Of a DNA stretch of 64,000 nucleotides, positions 33,090 to 46,200 are shown in pieces. Made by a program: the position numbers and the translations under genes. This DNA is from Oscheius tipulae (lineage: Eukaryota; Nematoda; Chromadorea; Rhabditida; Rhabditidae). The stretch is from contig JASJZH010000005.1 in NCBI GenBank assembly GCA_037178975.1, positions 3,968,001-4,032,000 on the forward strand, written 5' to 3'. Numbering within the stretch: the stretch's first letter is position 1; every line of letters begins with the position of its first letter. The notes beneath the pieces are model-generated. The model was not told where the DNA came from and did not search any database. It worked only from the letters and a program-made list of their open reading frames with translations.

Positions 33090-36000
33090 TTACTTCTCAT
33101 CTTCCAATGAGAATTGAACGGTACTCTTCTCCATCTGTCGGGTCTTCTTAGCAACGTATAAAAAACATGCGGTCGAGAGGGAGATCGAGAAGAAGAGAAG
33201 AATGCTGTAGTGAATGATCGAGAGCTGCGGGCTCGAAAACATGAGAACGGCCGAGGCGAGCGCCTAGGAATGTATTTGAATTTTAAGAGGGTTAGAGAAC
33301 CTGATAGAACTTGGAGATACTAAATGCTTGAGCTCGTTTGTCCGGCAAGGCGAGAGCACAGATGACAGCTCGGACAGTGTTGATCTGAAGGTTTAGGGAT
33401 TGAGTGGAAAATTTGAAGTACTCACAGTACAGTCAGCAAGCCCGATGATAAAGGCAATGATGGTACAGGAGAGTACACTGAAATGATTTTGTCCACCTCT
33501 GGCTGTACCGCCAGCCTCAATCTCTCCCTTATCGCCGGCTAAATTAGTATTCGTAAACTATATTAACTACGTTTCTTTCAGGTACTGGAGGAGAGATTGT
33601 TTGCGACTGTCACTGATTAAGACAAGAGACAAACTCGTTCTACTAAAATGTTAAGGAAAGATCAGTTCAAATTATCTTTGCTTGATAAGGGCTTCAGTAA
33701 ACTCAACGAACAATAGCATCTTCGTCCTGAACAACATGACCAGTCCTTGTTCTGTCTCCGATACTCTAACCAGTATCCAAGTACTGCCAATTCTTTCCTC
33801 TCTAACCACTCTTCTGTGGAACTGAACTGATTTTTCCTGCGTCTAACAACCATCAACTTGGTCGTTGTAATATCAATTTTGGCTCACCGGACCGGGTAAA
33901 CGATAGCAGCCATAAGCATAATGGAAACAGTTTAGAGATGAGAATATCAAGTCACCGAATGTCTCTTCTAAGTTCATCTATTGTTGTTTGCAAGTCTGAA
34001 TAGAAGTAATTCCCATCACAAAGACCCGATGATCGGAAAAATAAACGGATCCTTTGTTCTTTTTCAAACCTCTTCAGATTTTAGTCCATCAAGCTGTCAA
34101 GCATTACATGAAACCTAACCATATGACAGAAGAAACTGCCACAATGCCTAGTGAAGCCGATACTTTCTGTTCCGTAGAGGGAGGAATTTGTCAGAGAGCT
34201 GTCCACAAACCGATTGCCCCAGCATTTATGAGGAAGAAACAAGCGGAACATCTGTTCACGGAATTGTATCAGCGGAATCTGTTCAAATGCCAGTAAGAAT
34301 AGATCTGTTTCTATTTCAATACCATTTTAGGGTGCAGGGCAAATCATAATGGAGACCCGGAGGTCCGAAACAGAACAGGCTCTTTATAGCGGACCTAGCG
34401 AGAGTCAATTACGAAAAGCTGTAGAACTTTGTTATCTATGAATAAATACTATTTGATCGAAACTTTAAAAAAAACGACGCAAAAAACTTGCTATATAAGA
34501 CGGAACAAAGAGAGACGAGTACAGAATACTGATTCGCAGCGAATATGATCTTTATACTTCTCGTTCTCTCTATCCGTGTAAGTTTCGCTACCAAAACTAT
34601 TCTACAGTAACCCATCTAGACTGTACTGGCCAGACCCTACGATATCCACAATGCTCTACCTAATGAGAGATGATGTTCGCCTGCTTCATCCAGGCTCCCT
34701 ACATTAAGACTAAAGTCAACTATGAGAGGAATATAGGCAAGTGCAAGTGAGTATTTGGTAGATTACCCCAGTTTAGTATTTTTTTTTAGCAAGATGTGCA
34801 TGATCTTCTACAAGGAGACCCGACCGAGAGAGATTTCTCTGTGACAAATTTCTTATCTTACCTCGGCTGGAAGAGTAGAGCATCTCCGTTGTTTGGTCGG
34901 ACCGTGGACCAGATCGGTGTCGAGGCAGCGATAAGACCCAGAGCCACAGTGCTCAATCCGAAGCCCATACACATAGTCGGTTTCAACCCGAAGTCCTGGA
35001 TTCGATTGCTCATCTTGCTGATGAAGATGCCCACTGTAATACGGGTGTTTGAGCTAAACATACGTCTCACTTAAAATCTCTCCAGTTCCGACGGCAAAGC
35101 TGTAGATGGCTGGCAGATAGACATGACCACTTAGAGATTGGGTAAAGACAAGTGTCGTTGGGTAGACGGAAACCCAGAAGGCTGTGTAGAGACCAACGTG
35201 CATGAAACAAACTGCAAGAAGGACCATTCGGACATCGATAAATGCAGAGAAGATGAGTTCTGAAAGAGGAAACAGTGTAGATTCAGGCCTGATAGGACGC
35301 TGAAAGGACTTTTCGACGTAGTGATCTTATTAGCCACCTTAACCTCCAGGAGGTGACCCCAGAGACTGGATCCAGTAGTTCATAGTTTTTGGTTTTAAAA
35401 TCGAGACGACCGGTATATAAAATGAGCCAGTTTGCTTTTAGAAATGCAGGATGCGTATCGAAGTTGCGATCTACGATATCTAGTTGATATGCAGTATGTA
35501 TGTGTTGCAGTTGCAATTGGCCAAAATTAGATGAAAATAACCGGCTGATCCTCATTGATAGGAGCCTATTTTTATATCAGAGCTGTTAACTTACTCATAT
35601 GCTGTTTGAAGGTGGTCTTTCTTGTCTGCTCGGATCCTTCGATACAATCATCGACCTCCTTCGTCGGAATCACACAGAAGATGATGTTAGCCAAAGCTGT
35701 GACAGCGGTGAAGGCTCCATACATGAGTCTGATTTCAGTGTCTGTGAATCTCCTGTACTGATGATCCGTTCTGTTCTCTCTGGCCTCGTCCTTGTTCATC
35801 GAGAAGATGAATGCCAGGATTCCACTTCCTACCAGCATACTGAAAGGCAGTCCTTTAAATATTTTCAGTTGACCCTACCAGACACAGGCTATGGCCCAGC
35901 TGATGGCCGAGTTCTGTTGAATAGTCTTCCTGGTTGAGTGACTGGTCAAGTAGCCACCGTTTCCCGTATAATACACTGATTTCTGTTAGGACTCTATTTT

Positions 36001-36435
36001 GAAGTGCTTACTTGCAAACCCGGCTCCCATGACAGCACAGGAGAGATAATAGTAGGTCGAGTTCAGGAAGAAGAACCCGGCTTGGTAGGCAGTGAAACAG
36101 GCCGATCCGATGAAAAGCGTCCACTTGGGACCGAAAACAGACATCAGATAGGGCGAGAAGATGCACGACAACATGTAGGCAGCGTAGCAGACTGCTTGTC
36201 TTTAAAAAAATTTATAGAATAGGCTGAAGTTACCCATAGTAGCCAGCATATGCATCGATCCTGTTCGGTTCTCTCTCGTGAACGGAATGAAGGACAGACT
36301 CTTGGACGAAGGACTGAGTATCGTAGCCTGAAAGGCACTCTGATTAGAGAGACTCAGGGTTTACTTACCGGTCATGATAGACATCTGACCCAGACCAAGA
36401 AGGACAATGCAGAGGAGCTCGAAGAGTCGACCCAT
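33090..36435 (-). CDS. UNC-93-like (UNC93A type) MFS membrane protein
   Basis: Ten exons (36435-36369, 36327-36234, 36199-36012, 35975-35879, 35839-35595, 35259-35071, 35033-34862, 33477-33426, 33384-33301, 33263-33090) join in phase, about 450 aa. Hydrophobic multi-pass protein. Family signatures: GYDTQSFVQESVLHSV at helix 1, AGYYGQAVCYAAYMLSCIFS, YYTGNGGYLTSHSTRKTIQQ (the GxYLT..S motif of UNC-93 proteins), IIGLADCTINTVRAVICAL, DKRAQAFSISKFYQ. UNC-93 of worms regulates a two-pore potassium channel; UNC93A-like paralogues are poorly understood. Nine introns are short, but the one at 33478-34861 is about 1.4 kb and contains two small candidate genes on the opposite strand. cttcag lies nine bases before the ATG. 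Confidence 0.8.
34078..34349 (+). CDS. Candidate small Cys-containing peptide, nested antisense in UNC-93-like intron
   Basis: Two exons, 34078-34292 after a cctcttcag acceptor and 34331-34349 after ccattttag, keep one frame to a stop. The peptide includes MPSEADTFCSVEGGICQRAV, HKPIAPAFMRKKQAEHLF and ELYQRNLFKCQVQGKS. Three cysteines are visible. The 5' exon is not resolved; a hydrophobic leader-like stretch at about 33850-33893 ends in a possible donor but lacks an ATG. No known family. Confidence 0.3.
34492..34499 (+). promoter_or_regulatory. TATA box of the nested small secreted peptide gene
   Basis: TATATAAG, 46-53 bp upstream of the ATG at 34545, inside the intron of the oppositely transcribed UNC-93-like gene. 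Confidence 0.45.
34545..34844 (+). CDS. Candidate small secreted peptide, nested antisense in UNC-93-like intron
   Basis: Three exons (34545-34577, 34670-34746, 34790-34844) join in phase and encode about 54 aa: a hydrophobic leader (MIFILLVLSIRMMFACFIQA) and a short basic mature part with a C-x3-C pair (RNIGKCNKMCMIFYKETRP). The TATA box, an ATG close to the expected start site, gtaagt and gtgagt donors and a poly-T acceptor make a coherent tiny gene. The acceptor of exon 2 (gagag) is weak. It stops 18 bp before the UNC-93-like exon on the other strand. Family unknown. Confidence 0.4.
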
Positions 36436-36838
36436 CTCTCTTATCTGAAGGGTTGTCTTCTGCCAGAATCTGTGAACACAAGTTGGAAGTAACAAGTTTT
36501 GTCCTGCCAGGAGTTTAGATGGACATTTCAACGTTGCAAGCCTGGTACTGAACTTTGCTTTAGGCTAGCTGGATTCTTGTCTGGAGCAACTGACAAGGAC
36601 AGGTGGACAAGTGTAGACTATACTAACAATAAGTGATACTATGAGCCACTGAGAGCTCTTGCTCTTCTAAAAGGACAGAACGCGGTCAAAAACGGCAGAT
36701 GTGCAGTTTGGGACTGAAGTGCCGGCCGGTGGTCAATGCAAATTCCAGGATTATGGGAACCAGGCGCTCCTCCAGTCATCACACCCAACATGAACTCTTT
36801 GTACTCTTATGCAAAATTCATTGAACCCGTTTGTGAGA
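36436..36838. other. Intergenic, no gene seen
   Basis: Upstream of the UNC-93-like gene and downstream of cyclin C, both minus. Confidence 0.5.
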
Positions 36839-38420
36839 TCACTGCGTGGAAGAGGACGATGTCGAGGGGAAGGCAAAGGCTGTTGTGGAAGTGGAAGTAG
36901 AGGGTCCAGTCGAAGTGACTGTTACTGTTCCCGTCCCCGAACCAGGCATCGAGGAAGACGCCTGGGTCGTTTGAGGGAACTGTCCGAAGAAGGACGACTG
37001 GCTAGTTGTTGTCGGAGGAGCCGAGGAAGTCGCTCGACCCCATCCCGGAGGAGGATCTCCGTTGATTTTTGGCAGTTTGTCGATCAGAGCCTGGACTTGC
37101 TCCTTTTCGACAAAGTCCCTCCAGAGAGTGTACATGTTCGTGATTACCACCACACACTCGTAGACCTGGAAAAACATTCATAACTGGATATGTGGCTGTA
37201 TACATTGTCCAGATTGATGGCCAGCTCGGGCAGCCAATTCTTCAGCAGATTGTCCTTGTCCATCAGGGAGGCCCCGACGATTATACTAGCTAAATTAATG
37301 CTCTTTCATTGTCAGTTTCTCTACCCACCGACGGCGATGACATGAGGAGGGAACAGGAGACAGGCGTCTGTTCGGAAAGAGTCGTTGACCACCTTCCAAG
37401 ATTGCGTCTCCAGATCGTTTATGTCCTTGTTTATCTCACCCTTCAAGTCCTGAAGATTCTTTTTTTTTTTATAGAGAAAACAATAATAAAGACCTCAAGA
37501 AAGTCTTTGAGGGGTCTGTAGGGCTGGAAGACGATCAGGCAGCAGTCCATCGTCTCGACAATGATGAACTCGATGTCGTAGGGAATAGGAGATTTGAGCT
37601 CGTAGCGGGCGTTATAGTGCTTCAACACTGAAAAGAGATAGTAAATTGTTGAGAATCACTGAAGTCTGCATTGATTTCGTGAGTCGCCAGTACTCCTGAC
37701 CAAGGGAAAGGACTAAGTTGAATCTAACTCTTACTTGCTCTTTGGGCTATGGTCCACTTTATCCTTCAGTTCGAAGCGAAAATCTCTCAAATTTTACTTT
37801 CAATAATGGGCCACTAAAGTGGTTTGAGTCCTCACAGCTACAGAAAAATGATTTGTATGCAAGTAATTTTCTTATGCGAAAAAGGGACAGCTGTTAACTC
37901 TGCTCTTAATGTTTTGACTCCCGTTCAGTCAGTTTCAATTTCCAAGATCCTATTCTACAAAAAAAAGAAGAAGAAAAACTCACAGACTTGAGGAACAAGC
38001 TGGCTCAGCTTTGTGACACTGACTTGCCCATGTTCCTCGGCCTTGGAGGCTAGAAGAACACAAACACAGCTGAGAGCAAACGGATCCAGGTCTTTGAATG
38101 CCCTTCGTATAAAGAACCTCTTGAAGAAGACCACGGCCGTCCCAATAACCTGCATTCTGATTGAAGGATGACCTTGCTTGGCTGCATCGGTTACTAGATT
38201 TTGAATAACTGCAAAACTGTACCACTTCTGAATGTATTCAACTTACAATTGGCCCAAAATATCATAAACTTGGCGTACTCTTCCTCCGTATAGTTCTTCA
38301 GATCCTCCGCTCTCATTCGGAGGAGATCCTGCTTGGAGAAGATCCATTGCTCGCTGAAAAACAGTCAGTGGATTCGAGAAAAACTCACCAATGGGAGCTG
38401 TTCCAGAAGTTGGCAGACAT
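36839..38420 (-). CDS. Cyclin C (Mediator CDK8-module cyclin)
   Basis: Seven exons (38420-38389, 38353-38247, 38208-37984, 37627-37494, 37449-37329, 37289-37204, 37165-36839) join in phase, about 343 aa. The N-terminus MSANFWNSSHCEQWIFSKQD matches the cyclin C hallmark of a FW-SSH-QWI start. First cyclin fold: MQVIGTAVVFFKRFFIRRAF, LSCVCVLLASKAEEHG. Second fold: VETMDCCLIVFQPYRPLKDF, WKVVNDSFRTDACLLFPPHV. The C-terminal tail is Ser/Thr/Gly-rich and longer than usual. Cyclin C activates CDK8/19 in Mediator. Its 3' neighbour upstream in transcription is cyclin B3, in the same orientation 425 bp away. Confidence 0.9.
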
Positions 38421-38844
38421 TCTGATCGACTAAACGTCTTTTCCACACATACGAGTCGAGATATTCTCCGGAAAAAGACTAGAAATCGATTTAGGAAAGC
38501 GTTTTCAATACAGAAAACGATCGTCGATATTTTCGTGATCACGCCATGTCGCAACCGGCAGAGGACGCAGCTCGGAGGGAACCAACTGATTTCAAATCCC
38601 ATTTGCAAGACGTCGAGTAGTCCCATCTCTTTACAGACAAAAACATAGCTAAAAGATTGCAAGTGAGTGGTCTAGACCTGAGAGTCAAGAACATCTAAGG
38701 TTATCGTACTGCGAGTAAGTTTTATAGGAAAAAGACTGACACACATGTATCCTTGCTAGAAGCGTTTATAAATAACCAGTATATGTCATAATCGTGGAAG
38801 TCAGTCTTTTGAAGACTGTGCAGATGTGGAAGACGAGATCTTCT
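38421..38844. other. Spacer between cyclin B3 and cyclin C
   Basis: 424 bp with no gene. The cyclin C promoter or a trans-splice region is expected here. Confidence 0.5.
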
Positions 38845-40298
38845 TTACAGAGGGACAGTTGTGGCATTCAGTACGTCGGGAAGTAGAGGCACAGTTGCGC
38901 TGTGATAGAAAACTCTGAAGATGCTTATTTAGGACAAGGAAAAGGGAATAGGCTTACTCATGGCTATACTTGGAGAAGACAGTTCCAAGCTTGTTATATT
39001 GGCCAGAGGCGCGGCAATGCATAGCATGGTTGATTTGGTTGAGGAGCGGTAGAAGATCTTTCTCCTGATATCCGCTGTATTTGTACAAGACGGGGCTCCT
39101 ACCAATTCAAAAAATTACAAGGCAAAGCACGTATTCTTACCAGCCATCACCGTTTTTCTTCATTTTGAGGGCGAGCAGGAATGATGCGGCAGCCAGTTTG
39201 GAGTCTGAGACAGTCACAAATTCGTAGAAAAGCTGCAGAGTTTCGAGGATGTAGCGGGAGAGAGTCAGAGTTTCCATGTCGCCATGGATGACGCGGCTGT
39301 AACGACGGAGGTAGCTGTAACTGAGGGGTGCTCCGAGGTCGAATCCGATAGCGTCGAGCATCTTCATCTCGATCTTGATCAGCTGCTCACGCTTGAACGT
39401 GTCCTCGGCCATGTAGACAAAGTCGTCGAGAAGAGGCGGGCTCCTTTCCTAAAATTTGCTTTTTAGAAGGTCCATGCACAGTGGCTTACGTCGAACTTGC
39501 TGGCGATAAGGAGTGCTCCACAGGCAATGAGTTGAAGCTGTTCGCACGTGGCAGTCTCCTTGCTGAGGTAGAGATCGATGAGCTTGACTCCGAGATACAG
39601 AGTCTCGTGATTGAGCTCGAACGTCTCCTGGATCTCTACCATCCAGTCCACCAGAGAAGCACGGTTGTACTTGTTAATCTTTGTCTGGGTCTTCATGTAG
39701 TCCGTGACCGTGAAGCTCTGCTCGCGACTCTTGTAGTATTTGAAGATGTCGGCAGCAAATTCACTGACAGCATGAGCATCAGCAGCCACTTCCTTGTCGA
39801 AATCGACTTGAGGACACGGATCAACTTCTTCTTGAACGGGAACGCTGAAAGTAAGAAATACAAGAGTACGAAAAAGTAGAATTACTTCTCTTTGATTGAA
39901 GGAAGAGAGTCTGAGTCGCTCCTTTTGTTCCTCTTCAAGTCGACAACCTTCTTGGCAGAGTCTATGGCGAAGTTCTTGATGCCCTGTGAGAGGTCGCAGA
40001 GAGCCTGTCGCTTCGGCTTCGGTTCCATCGAGTTAGTAGCTGTCTCCTCCAGGTGCTTCTTGGCTCCTCTCTTCTGACTAGCTAAAACGTTGAATTGACA
40101 AGGTTCGAAAGCTGGTTCTCTTATATGCTCCTATGCAAACAGTGTTGTCAATCAATAATGCGATACAATCTACCACAATGACTCGCACGTTGCGTAACGA
40201 ACGCAAGAAGCATACAAAAAGAAAGTGAACAAACCTAGTTGCTTATTGTTCGTGATGTTAATATTCGAGTTGTTGACATTCCGGCTGCGAAGCATCAT
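38845..40298 (-). CDS. Cyclin B3-type mitotic cyclin
   Basis: Six exons (about 40298-40235, 40081-39886, 39844-39490, 39448-39141, 39098-38958, 38914-38845) join in phase, about 277 aa. The N-terminal region is basic and contains a destruction-box-like RQALCDLSQ (RxxLxxLS). The cyclin box starts FAADIFKYYKSREQSF, TVTDYMKTQTKINKYNRASL, VDWMVEIQETFELNHETLYL; the last phrase is typical of cyclin B3. The second fold contains FKREQLIKIEMKMLDAIGFD, PLSYSYLRRYSRV and KLAAASFLLALKM. B3 cyclins drive CDK1 at anaphase and in meiosis. The end (ATTVPL) is short. Exon 1 codes only about 21 residues (MMLRSRNVNNSN). Confidence 0.85.
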
Positions 40299-43200
40299 CC
40301 TTACCGGGGCAGCCTGAAAGATGAGTTACATGGATTCACAAGAGCCTAGAGATTGACACGAAGCATCTGACGAAACCAAAGAGACTTTGAGCGAGGAATT
40401 GAAGATTTGGGGAAAAAATCTACTGGATTAAGAACGATCAAAATTGTCGAGGTTCCTGCTCAAAAGTGTAGGTACAAAAAGTTGCTGCAACCAAAATGAT
40501 CACGGTTTATGCAAATAGAGAGATGGGAACACCTTACAAGGGCTACCATCTTACTTTCAAATCGACAGAGCCGTAAAACGAGAAAAAACAACGCGAACAG
40601 ACCAATGAATGAGCGGACCGAGAGAAAACCGAGGCAAGTCAGCTGCTGGTAGCATTCAAATTGGGCGCGATGCGCAGGACAAGCGAGGTACGGTAGCGCA
40701 CGGATTCAAATGTGCAGAAAGAGGAGAGACGCAACAGTTCTCTGGGGTCAGAGCGGAGGGCCAATGGAGCGGCCCCGGGTCAGTTTACCTCATCGACCGG
40801 TGGGAAAGTGCCAAAAGCATGATATTGATTTTATTTGGGGGACAAAGAAGGTGAAATGGTTATGGAAAGCTGTCGAATCCTGAGGGAATTTGTATCCTTT
40901 GATACAAGGACTTTGAATGAACAAAGAAAACAGCTGTCGGTCGTAAAATTTCCCAATTTTATCGGGTCTTGCTATCAAAACTTCGAACAACTGACAGGAT
41001 CTAGCGAACATACTAGCCCGCAAGACGAAAAGACTCCTTCCGATTGAGTTCCGAGTCTTGACTCTGTTTTTAACACGAAGTTCCCCCTAGTTTTAGCTCG
41101 CAACTCTTCCGAAAGTCGGTCTCCATTTCCGAAACCTATAGAGAATGCACGACCGATTTGGAACAAAGACTTCGAGCGACAGCTCATACACTTCTCCCGG
41201 TCCCTTTTGGCACGTGTCCATTCTTCCGGCTTGTTGTTTGTGACTAGTAAAATTGGAATTCGCGATGAGCTGTCATCATTGTTGCAAAGATACACGAGTG
41301 TCACCTCAGACTAAAGACGACTCTTTGATCGCGTTCCCATTCCAAAAAGGAAGGAGGAATTCGGGGGGAGGCGGAAGCTGCATCCAATTGGAACCTTACG
41401 TCTTCAAATTTCTGGTACAGATTATATAGAGAGACTTTAGCCAAGCTGTGTCTCTTGAGAGTATAAAATCACTGAACGGATCCCAGAAAGCTGTTCTCTT
41501 CTCATACGAGACAATAGTTGTGCAGACATGACTAGACTGACAGCCTCGTTTGTTCGATGACTCTGCTGGTACTGTGTCTAGAAAGATTGAGCTCATTGGA
41601 CACGATCTACGACATACTAGTGTGTCGAATATTTTACCCCAGGAAGAGATCCATTACACAAAGAACTCCTTTTTAGGGAAGCAAGTTCACTAGTATAGGA
41701 TTTGTCACAGACCTTTCAGAGACCAATGCTCCGGATTTTTCTTTTTGTTTCAGCTACCACATTATTATCACATCAACATCAACCTGTCATCTTCCTATTT
41801 AACCCTCGTCAATTTGATTGTTTCTGTCTACCTTCCTCTTATTCTATTCAACTGACCGCATCTTATCCTGTCATCCTATGTCTTCCAACCAGTCTATCTT
41901 CCCTCCTGATCTGACTACCTGAACTACCAGGATAGAACCAGCCAGACTCTCACAGAACTTGGAACCTGTTCTTCCGAAAGTATATCCTCTTGGCTCAATG
42001 TTAGCACCAAACAATTAACATACCAATGTGGTAACTAGGTTCAGTTATGTGGGTCATAGAAAAACGTACAATGGCAAAGAAATCTCTAAACTGAGGGTGA
42101 TCAATCTGTGCCACCAGGAGTCACAAAAAAGTGTTCCTCCCAACAGCCACTTTCACCTGAGGACACCTGTCGTTGTGTAACCTAATTGGCTTCTCTCTTG
42201 TAGTATTCTTTTTCTTTTTTTCAACATGACGTGACTTGGTCTTTTTTATTTCTGGAAATTGGAGTGCTCTCTCAGACGGGCCAAAAATGAGACAATGTTC
42301 TCCTCTTTGAAAAGGAAGTGCTCTCGAGGATTCGCCTCTTCATCAGGCCCGTCTCCTTTAGAATGTATGGCCTTCTTGGAGAGAGGCTCCGAAAAAATAG
42401 AGCGGGGTTTATGACCATTTGGAATTCCTGATTCTTCTCTCTCTCTCTCTCCCAGGTTCCTTCTATCCCCTTTTCTCCCCCTGGGGAGACAGGGAGTGTC
42501 CCCAAAAACGTTCTTCTATGTTTTTCGTCTCACATTCTCGTCCAATATATGCTCTCGTGCAATCCGTCAGCTGGGCTCTCCTCTCTCTCCTGTCTGTCGC
42601 CCTGAAGAGGCCGCCTGATTTATCTCGTCCAACACCTCGACATGTCCTCTTCCCTGGCAATGTTCCTCCCTGAAGATCCGATTACTCCTGTCTGACTAGT
42701 GTTTTTGGCCGTGGAACAGTCGTTCCTCATAACTTGCAGTTTGAATCACTTTTACTCTTCTTTGGTTAGTGACTGTTTCTGTAAGAATATTGCTGATCAT
42801 CAGCCTGATTTTCGCTGTGCGACTGTTCCTACGTTTCCAAATAAAGGGGCGCAAGGTTTCTTCCCGAACTAAGGCTTGTTCTAGAAAATTGCAGCTTCAG
42901 ATCTTCTCTCTGATTTTCGCAATCCTGAAAAGCCAAACATATAGTTGTCTTTGGAAACATAGAACAAACATAATTCCTGACAATAAAGAAAACTTCGAAC
43001 GTTCCTCGACCTCCAAATCGGTCTTCAGTTAAATCTTCTTATGTCTTTTATAGTCTGCTCAGGAAAAAAAAGAGCATTTTTTTTTCGAATGAGCCCGTCC
43101 GGGGGTATCGGCTACGTACCAACTTATCCCATTCAAAACTTCGACACGCAGCAAAAAATGCATGTCGCACAGTTCAAATTCTTGAACATTTTTATTTTGT

Positions 43201-46200
43201 CTCTCTTCCGAGTAATGAATGCCTCAATTTCTGGCACACAACGCTATTGTAAACGTAATTGAACTGTGTTCTATGACTCAATGTCAGTGCCAGCAGAGAG
43301 TAGAGACACTTTGGATCTAAGAATAGGAAGATAGTTTTCGAGGCAATACTATTCATCTTGTCTTCAGTATTCTCTCCCTATCTCCCAGTCCAATCAAACC
43401 GACTTTTCCCCCCAAAAAAATGCCCTCAGGACCACCACCAGGGACAAAGCCGAGGGCGGGAGGACGAGTCCGAGTGCCAATCGGCTCTGACAGGCGTCTC
43501 TTACCTCAATCCGTGATTAATGTTCAATGCTGCGATAACATTGTGATCCGAGTCATTTATCAGAGGACAAGCCCTCCTCTGACGACAGGCCCTTTTGTTC
43601 TTTTTCGGACCGCCCGAAATATCACCCCAATCGCTTTTTTTCCTACTGACTGGCTCGGAATAATTCATGCAACTTGTCTCCACGGGTCTCTGAACTCTTT
43701 CGCATGTTTCCACACTCTTCCCATCCCCAATTAGTTAGAGTTTTACCAGGCCTCCGTGTTCTTTTGTTCAGAACTCTGCCCCGTCTTAAGTATTTTCATT
43801 TCGGGCGCCCCGATTGAAGAGGACCAGTTCTGCTGTTTTCTGATGCCCGAAGAGTACTACTTGTAGTAGGTGGACGTGAGAATACTGATAAGTCTTTTAG
43901 AAAACTTCGTTGCGGGAGAATTTTACCTATATACAACGTTAGAGCATTTGATACACAGCCAAGAAAGCCGAAATTAAACTGGCGGGAAGAAGTAAACCTG
44001 GGTAACTTAGCTGAGTATTCAATGTTACACGTTACTTGTATGGCCAATTTGTCTCGTGACGAACAAGTTGAAAGGTCTGGGATCTCTTGGGGACCATTGA
44101 ACTCTCTGTAAAAGTCCTTCAAGCTCACTTTACCCAGAGCGTCCCAAAAGAGCAAGAGCTCGACTATTGGGCCCTCGGTAGAAGCCAATTCATTATGAGT
44201 CTGATGCAGACATACACACATAATTATGGCTTGGACATGCGTCTTATCGGCCGGGTTATTTTCCGTTTATTGCCGCTGAATCCCTCCTCCAAAAAACATC
44301 CGGGGAGCTCTTCCGGGTCGATCCTGATCAACCAAAGATTATGCCCAATCCTGAAGCGTTCAAGCATGTAGCCCTTTCCTGCCATAGGGCGTCATTCTGA
44401 ACTTCACTTGAACTTCTAAGAACCGATCCAGGTAATCATAAAATTCTGTTCAGTTACGCAAAACGGAGAGAAGATCTCTGTTGATGGTTCTGAATCAGTG
44501 ATGTTTTTAGGGAGTGTCCTCATTGGCCTATTATATCCTCTACTTGAATGTGCTCGTTATAGCTTCGAAAAACCAACAGATCAAATCACGGAAGGTAGTT
44601 TCGGATGCATGTTCTCTCCTGGAAAAGGTATTCTTCCTCCCCCTCAGCCTCCGTCACCTCCCCCTCTTCCCCCATTTTGTAACCCGAAGCCGTCTCTTTC
44701 CATTTGTCCTGATTCCGAAGCTGTCAACTCGTTTGCAAAAATGCTGCACGAGGAGGACTAAAGTGGATCTGATCACGCGATGTTCAATCACCCAGAGTTC
44801 TTTTCTTTTCTCTTTTTTTCTAAGGAAGTCGTTCGAATTTTGATTCCGTCTGGAATTTATGTGCATAGGTAAAAACGTAGCCGGGCAGCATTAGGTTGAT
44901 TCCCTCGGAGACACCTCCTGATTTTCTGTACTCTCCTTCTCTCACTGATGAATACACAACCAATACTCATTAACATTTATTATTCAGTTGGTTCGCTCAA
45001 AAAGATGTGTGAGCTACCACTACGATCATTTTCATACTGGTTCATATTCTTTGAAAACTTTGTCAGCCTATAGTTTTGTCAGGATAGTAGAGAAGAACCG
45101 TAGCAGCTCGAACCAGAAAACCACGTCGTCTTTTAGTTTGACTGCCTTGGCGAGTTGTGAGAGGATCCGTCCAGGCAATGCTGTTCTCTTTTCACTTTTC
45201 CGCCAGTTTGATTTCAAATCTCTTGGCATAGTATTCATGGCTGGCCTGTGTTCATGGGTCTCGCAACAGACACAGCTTGAACAGTGGGCTGCAGACTGAA
45301 CAGACAAATCTCTGCTCGCAATGAACTCTTCTCCCAATTACCGGATCATCTGTTTTGAGCCAGAGCCTCGTGTTCCTTATGGCCCCTGTTCCCCATCTCT
45401 ACAACGAAACTGATGCATATCGAAGTGTTTTCGCATTTTAATTACCTTCTTTGGCTTCAATGTATCCACAAGCAGCCGAGAACGATAACATAAAAGTAGT
45501 TTGAACTTGCCGCCATTATGAGCTCTTTTTGCCATCGTGCCATCTGGTCCTCGTCGTCTTTTCGCGTGCTTCTACGAACCCATAAGAATTTTGTCTTTCT
45601 GTCCTTCTCTCCCTCTTGTAAAATGAGTCTTTTCCGGGCTGCACTCGATCAGCCTCGATCGAGGAAGTTTCTCCTCTTTGATCTCCTTGCAAACATCTAA
45701 TTGACACGTGCACTTAGTGGTCCCGAAATGTAAACTATGGAGTAGAGAGGACGTCAAAAAGGGTTTTCTCCGACTATTTCGGTTAGTCTACTGTTTATTC
45801 TGGATGGCAGATTATCTGCCCTCGGTCAGATTATCCCCGCAGTCATCTATTACTTTGCTCATCAGGTCACTTCCTTTTTTCCTTCTCAAACCTTATGTCT
45901 TTTGTGACTTTTTTTTCGGTCCGTTCCAGCTAACTTCTCACCCTTTCCATGTCAGTTTGTGTTTGTTTTATTTGACTTATCCTGTCTCTCATCATTACAT
46001 GATGCTACTCTCTATCGTCCAACTTCCAACACTAAGCAAAACCTCGTACTATTTGTAGGCAGGACTGCATAGAGATCTGGATAATCCTTGACGTATTCGT
46101 TCTGGTCATTGACAGTTTCTATCAGACCACGAACGAAAAGAATAAAACTCTCAGCTACATTCTACTCTAAAATGGTTACTGGTCTCTGTCACTGACACGA

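Noticed and set aside
33478-33545. Extra UNC-93 residues (open frame continuing upstream of the 33477 exon)
   Set aside because: The phase fits only when the exon starts at 33477 after catttcag; the longer frame would hit a stop when joined to the previous exon.
44498-44761. Pro-rich + strand frame with a hydrophobic start
   Set aside because: A second frame over the same bases is also open, there are no splice sites or domains, and it lies in a T/C-rich stretch that creates such frames.
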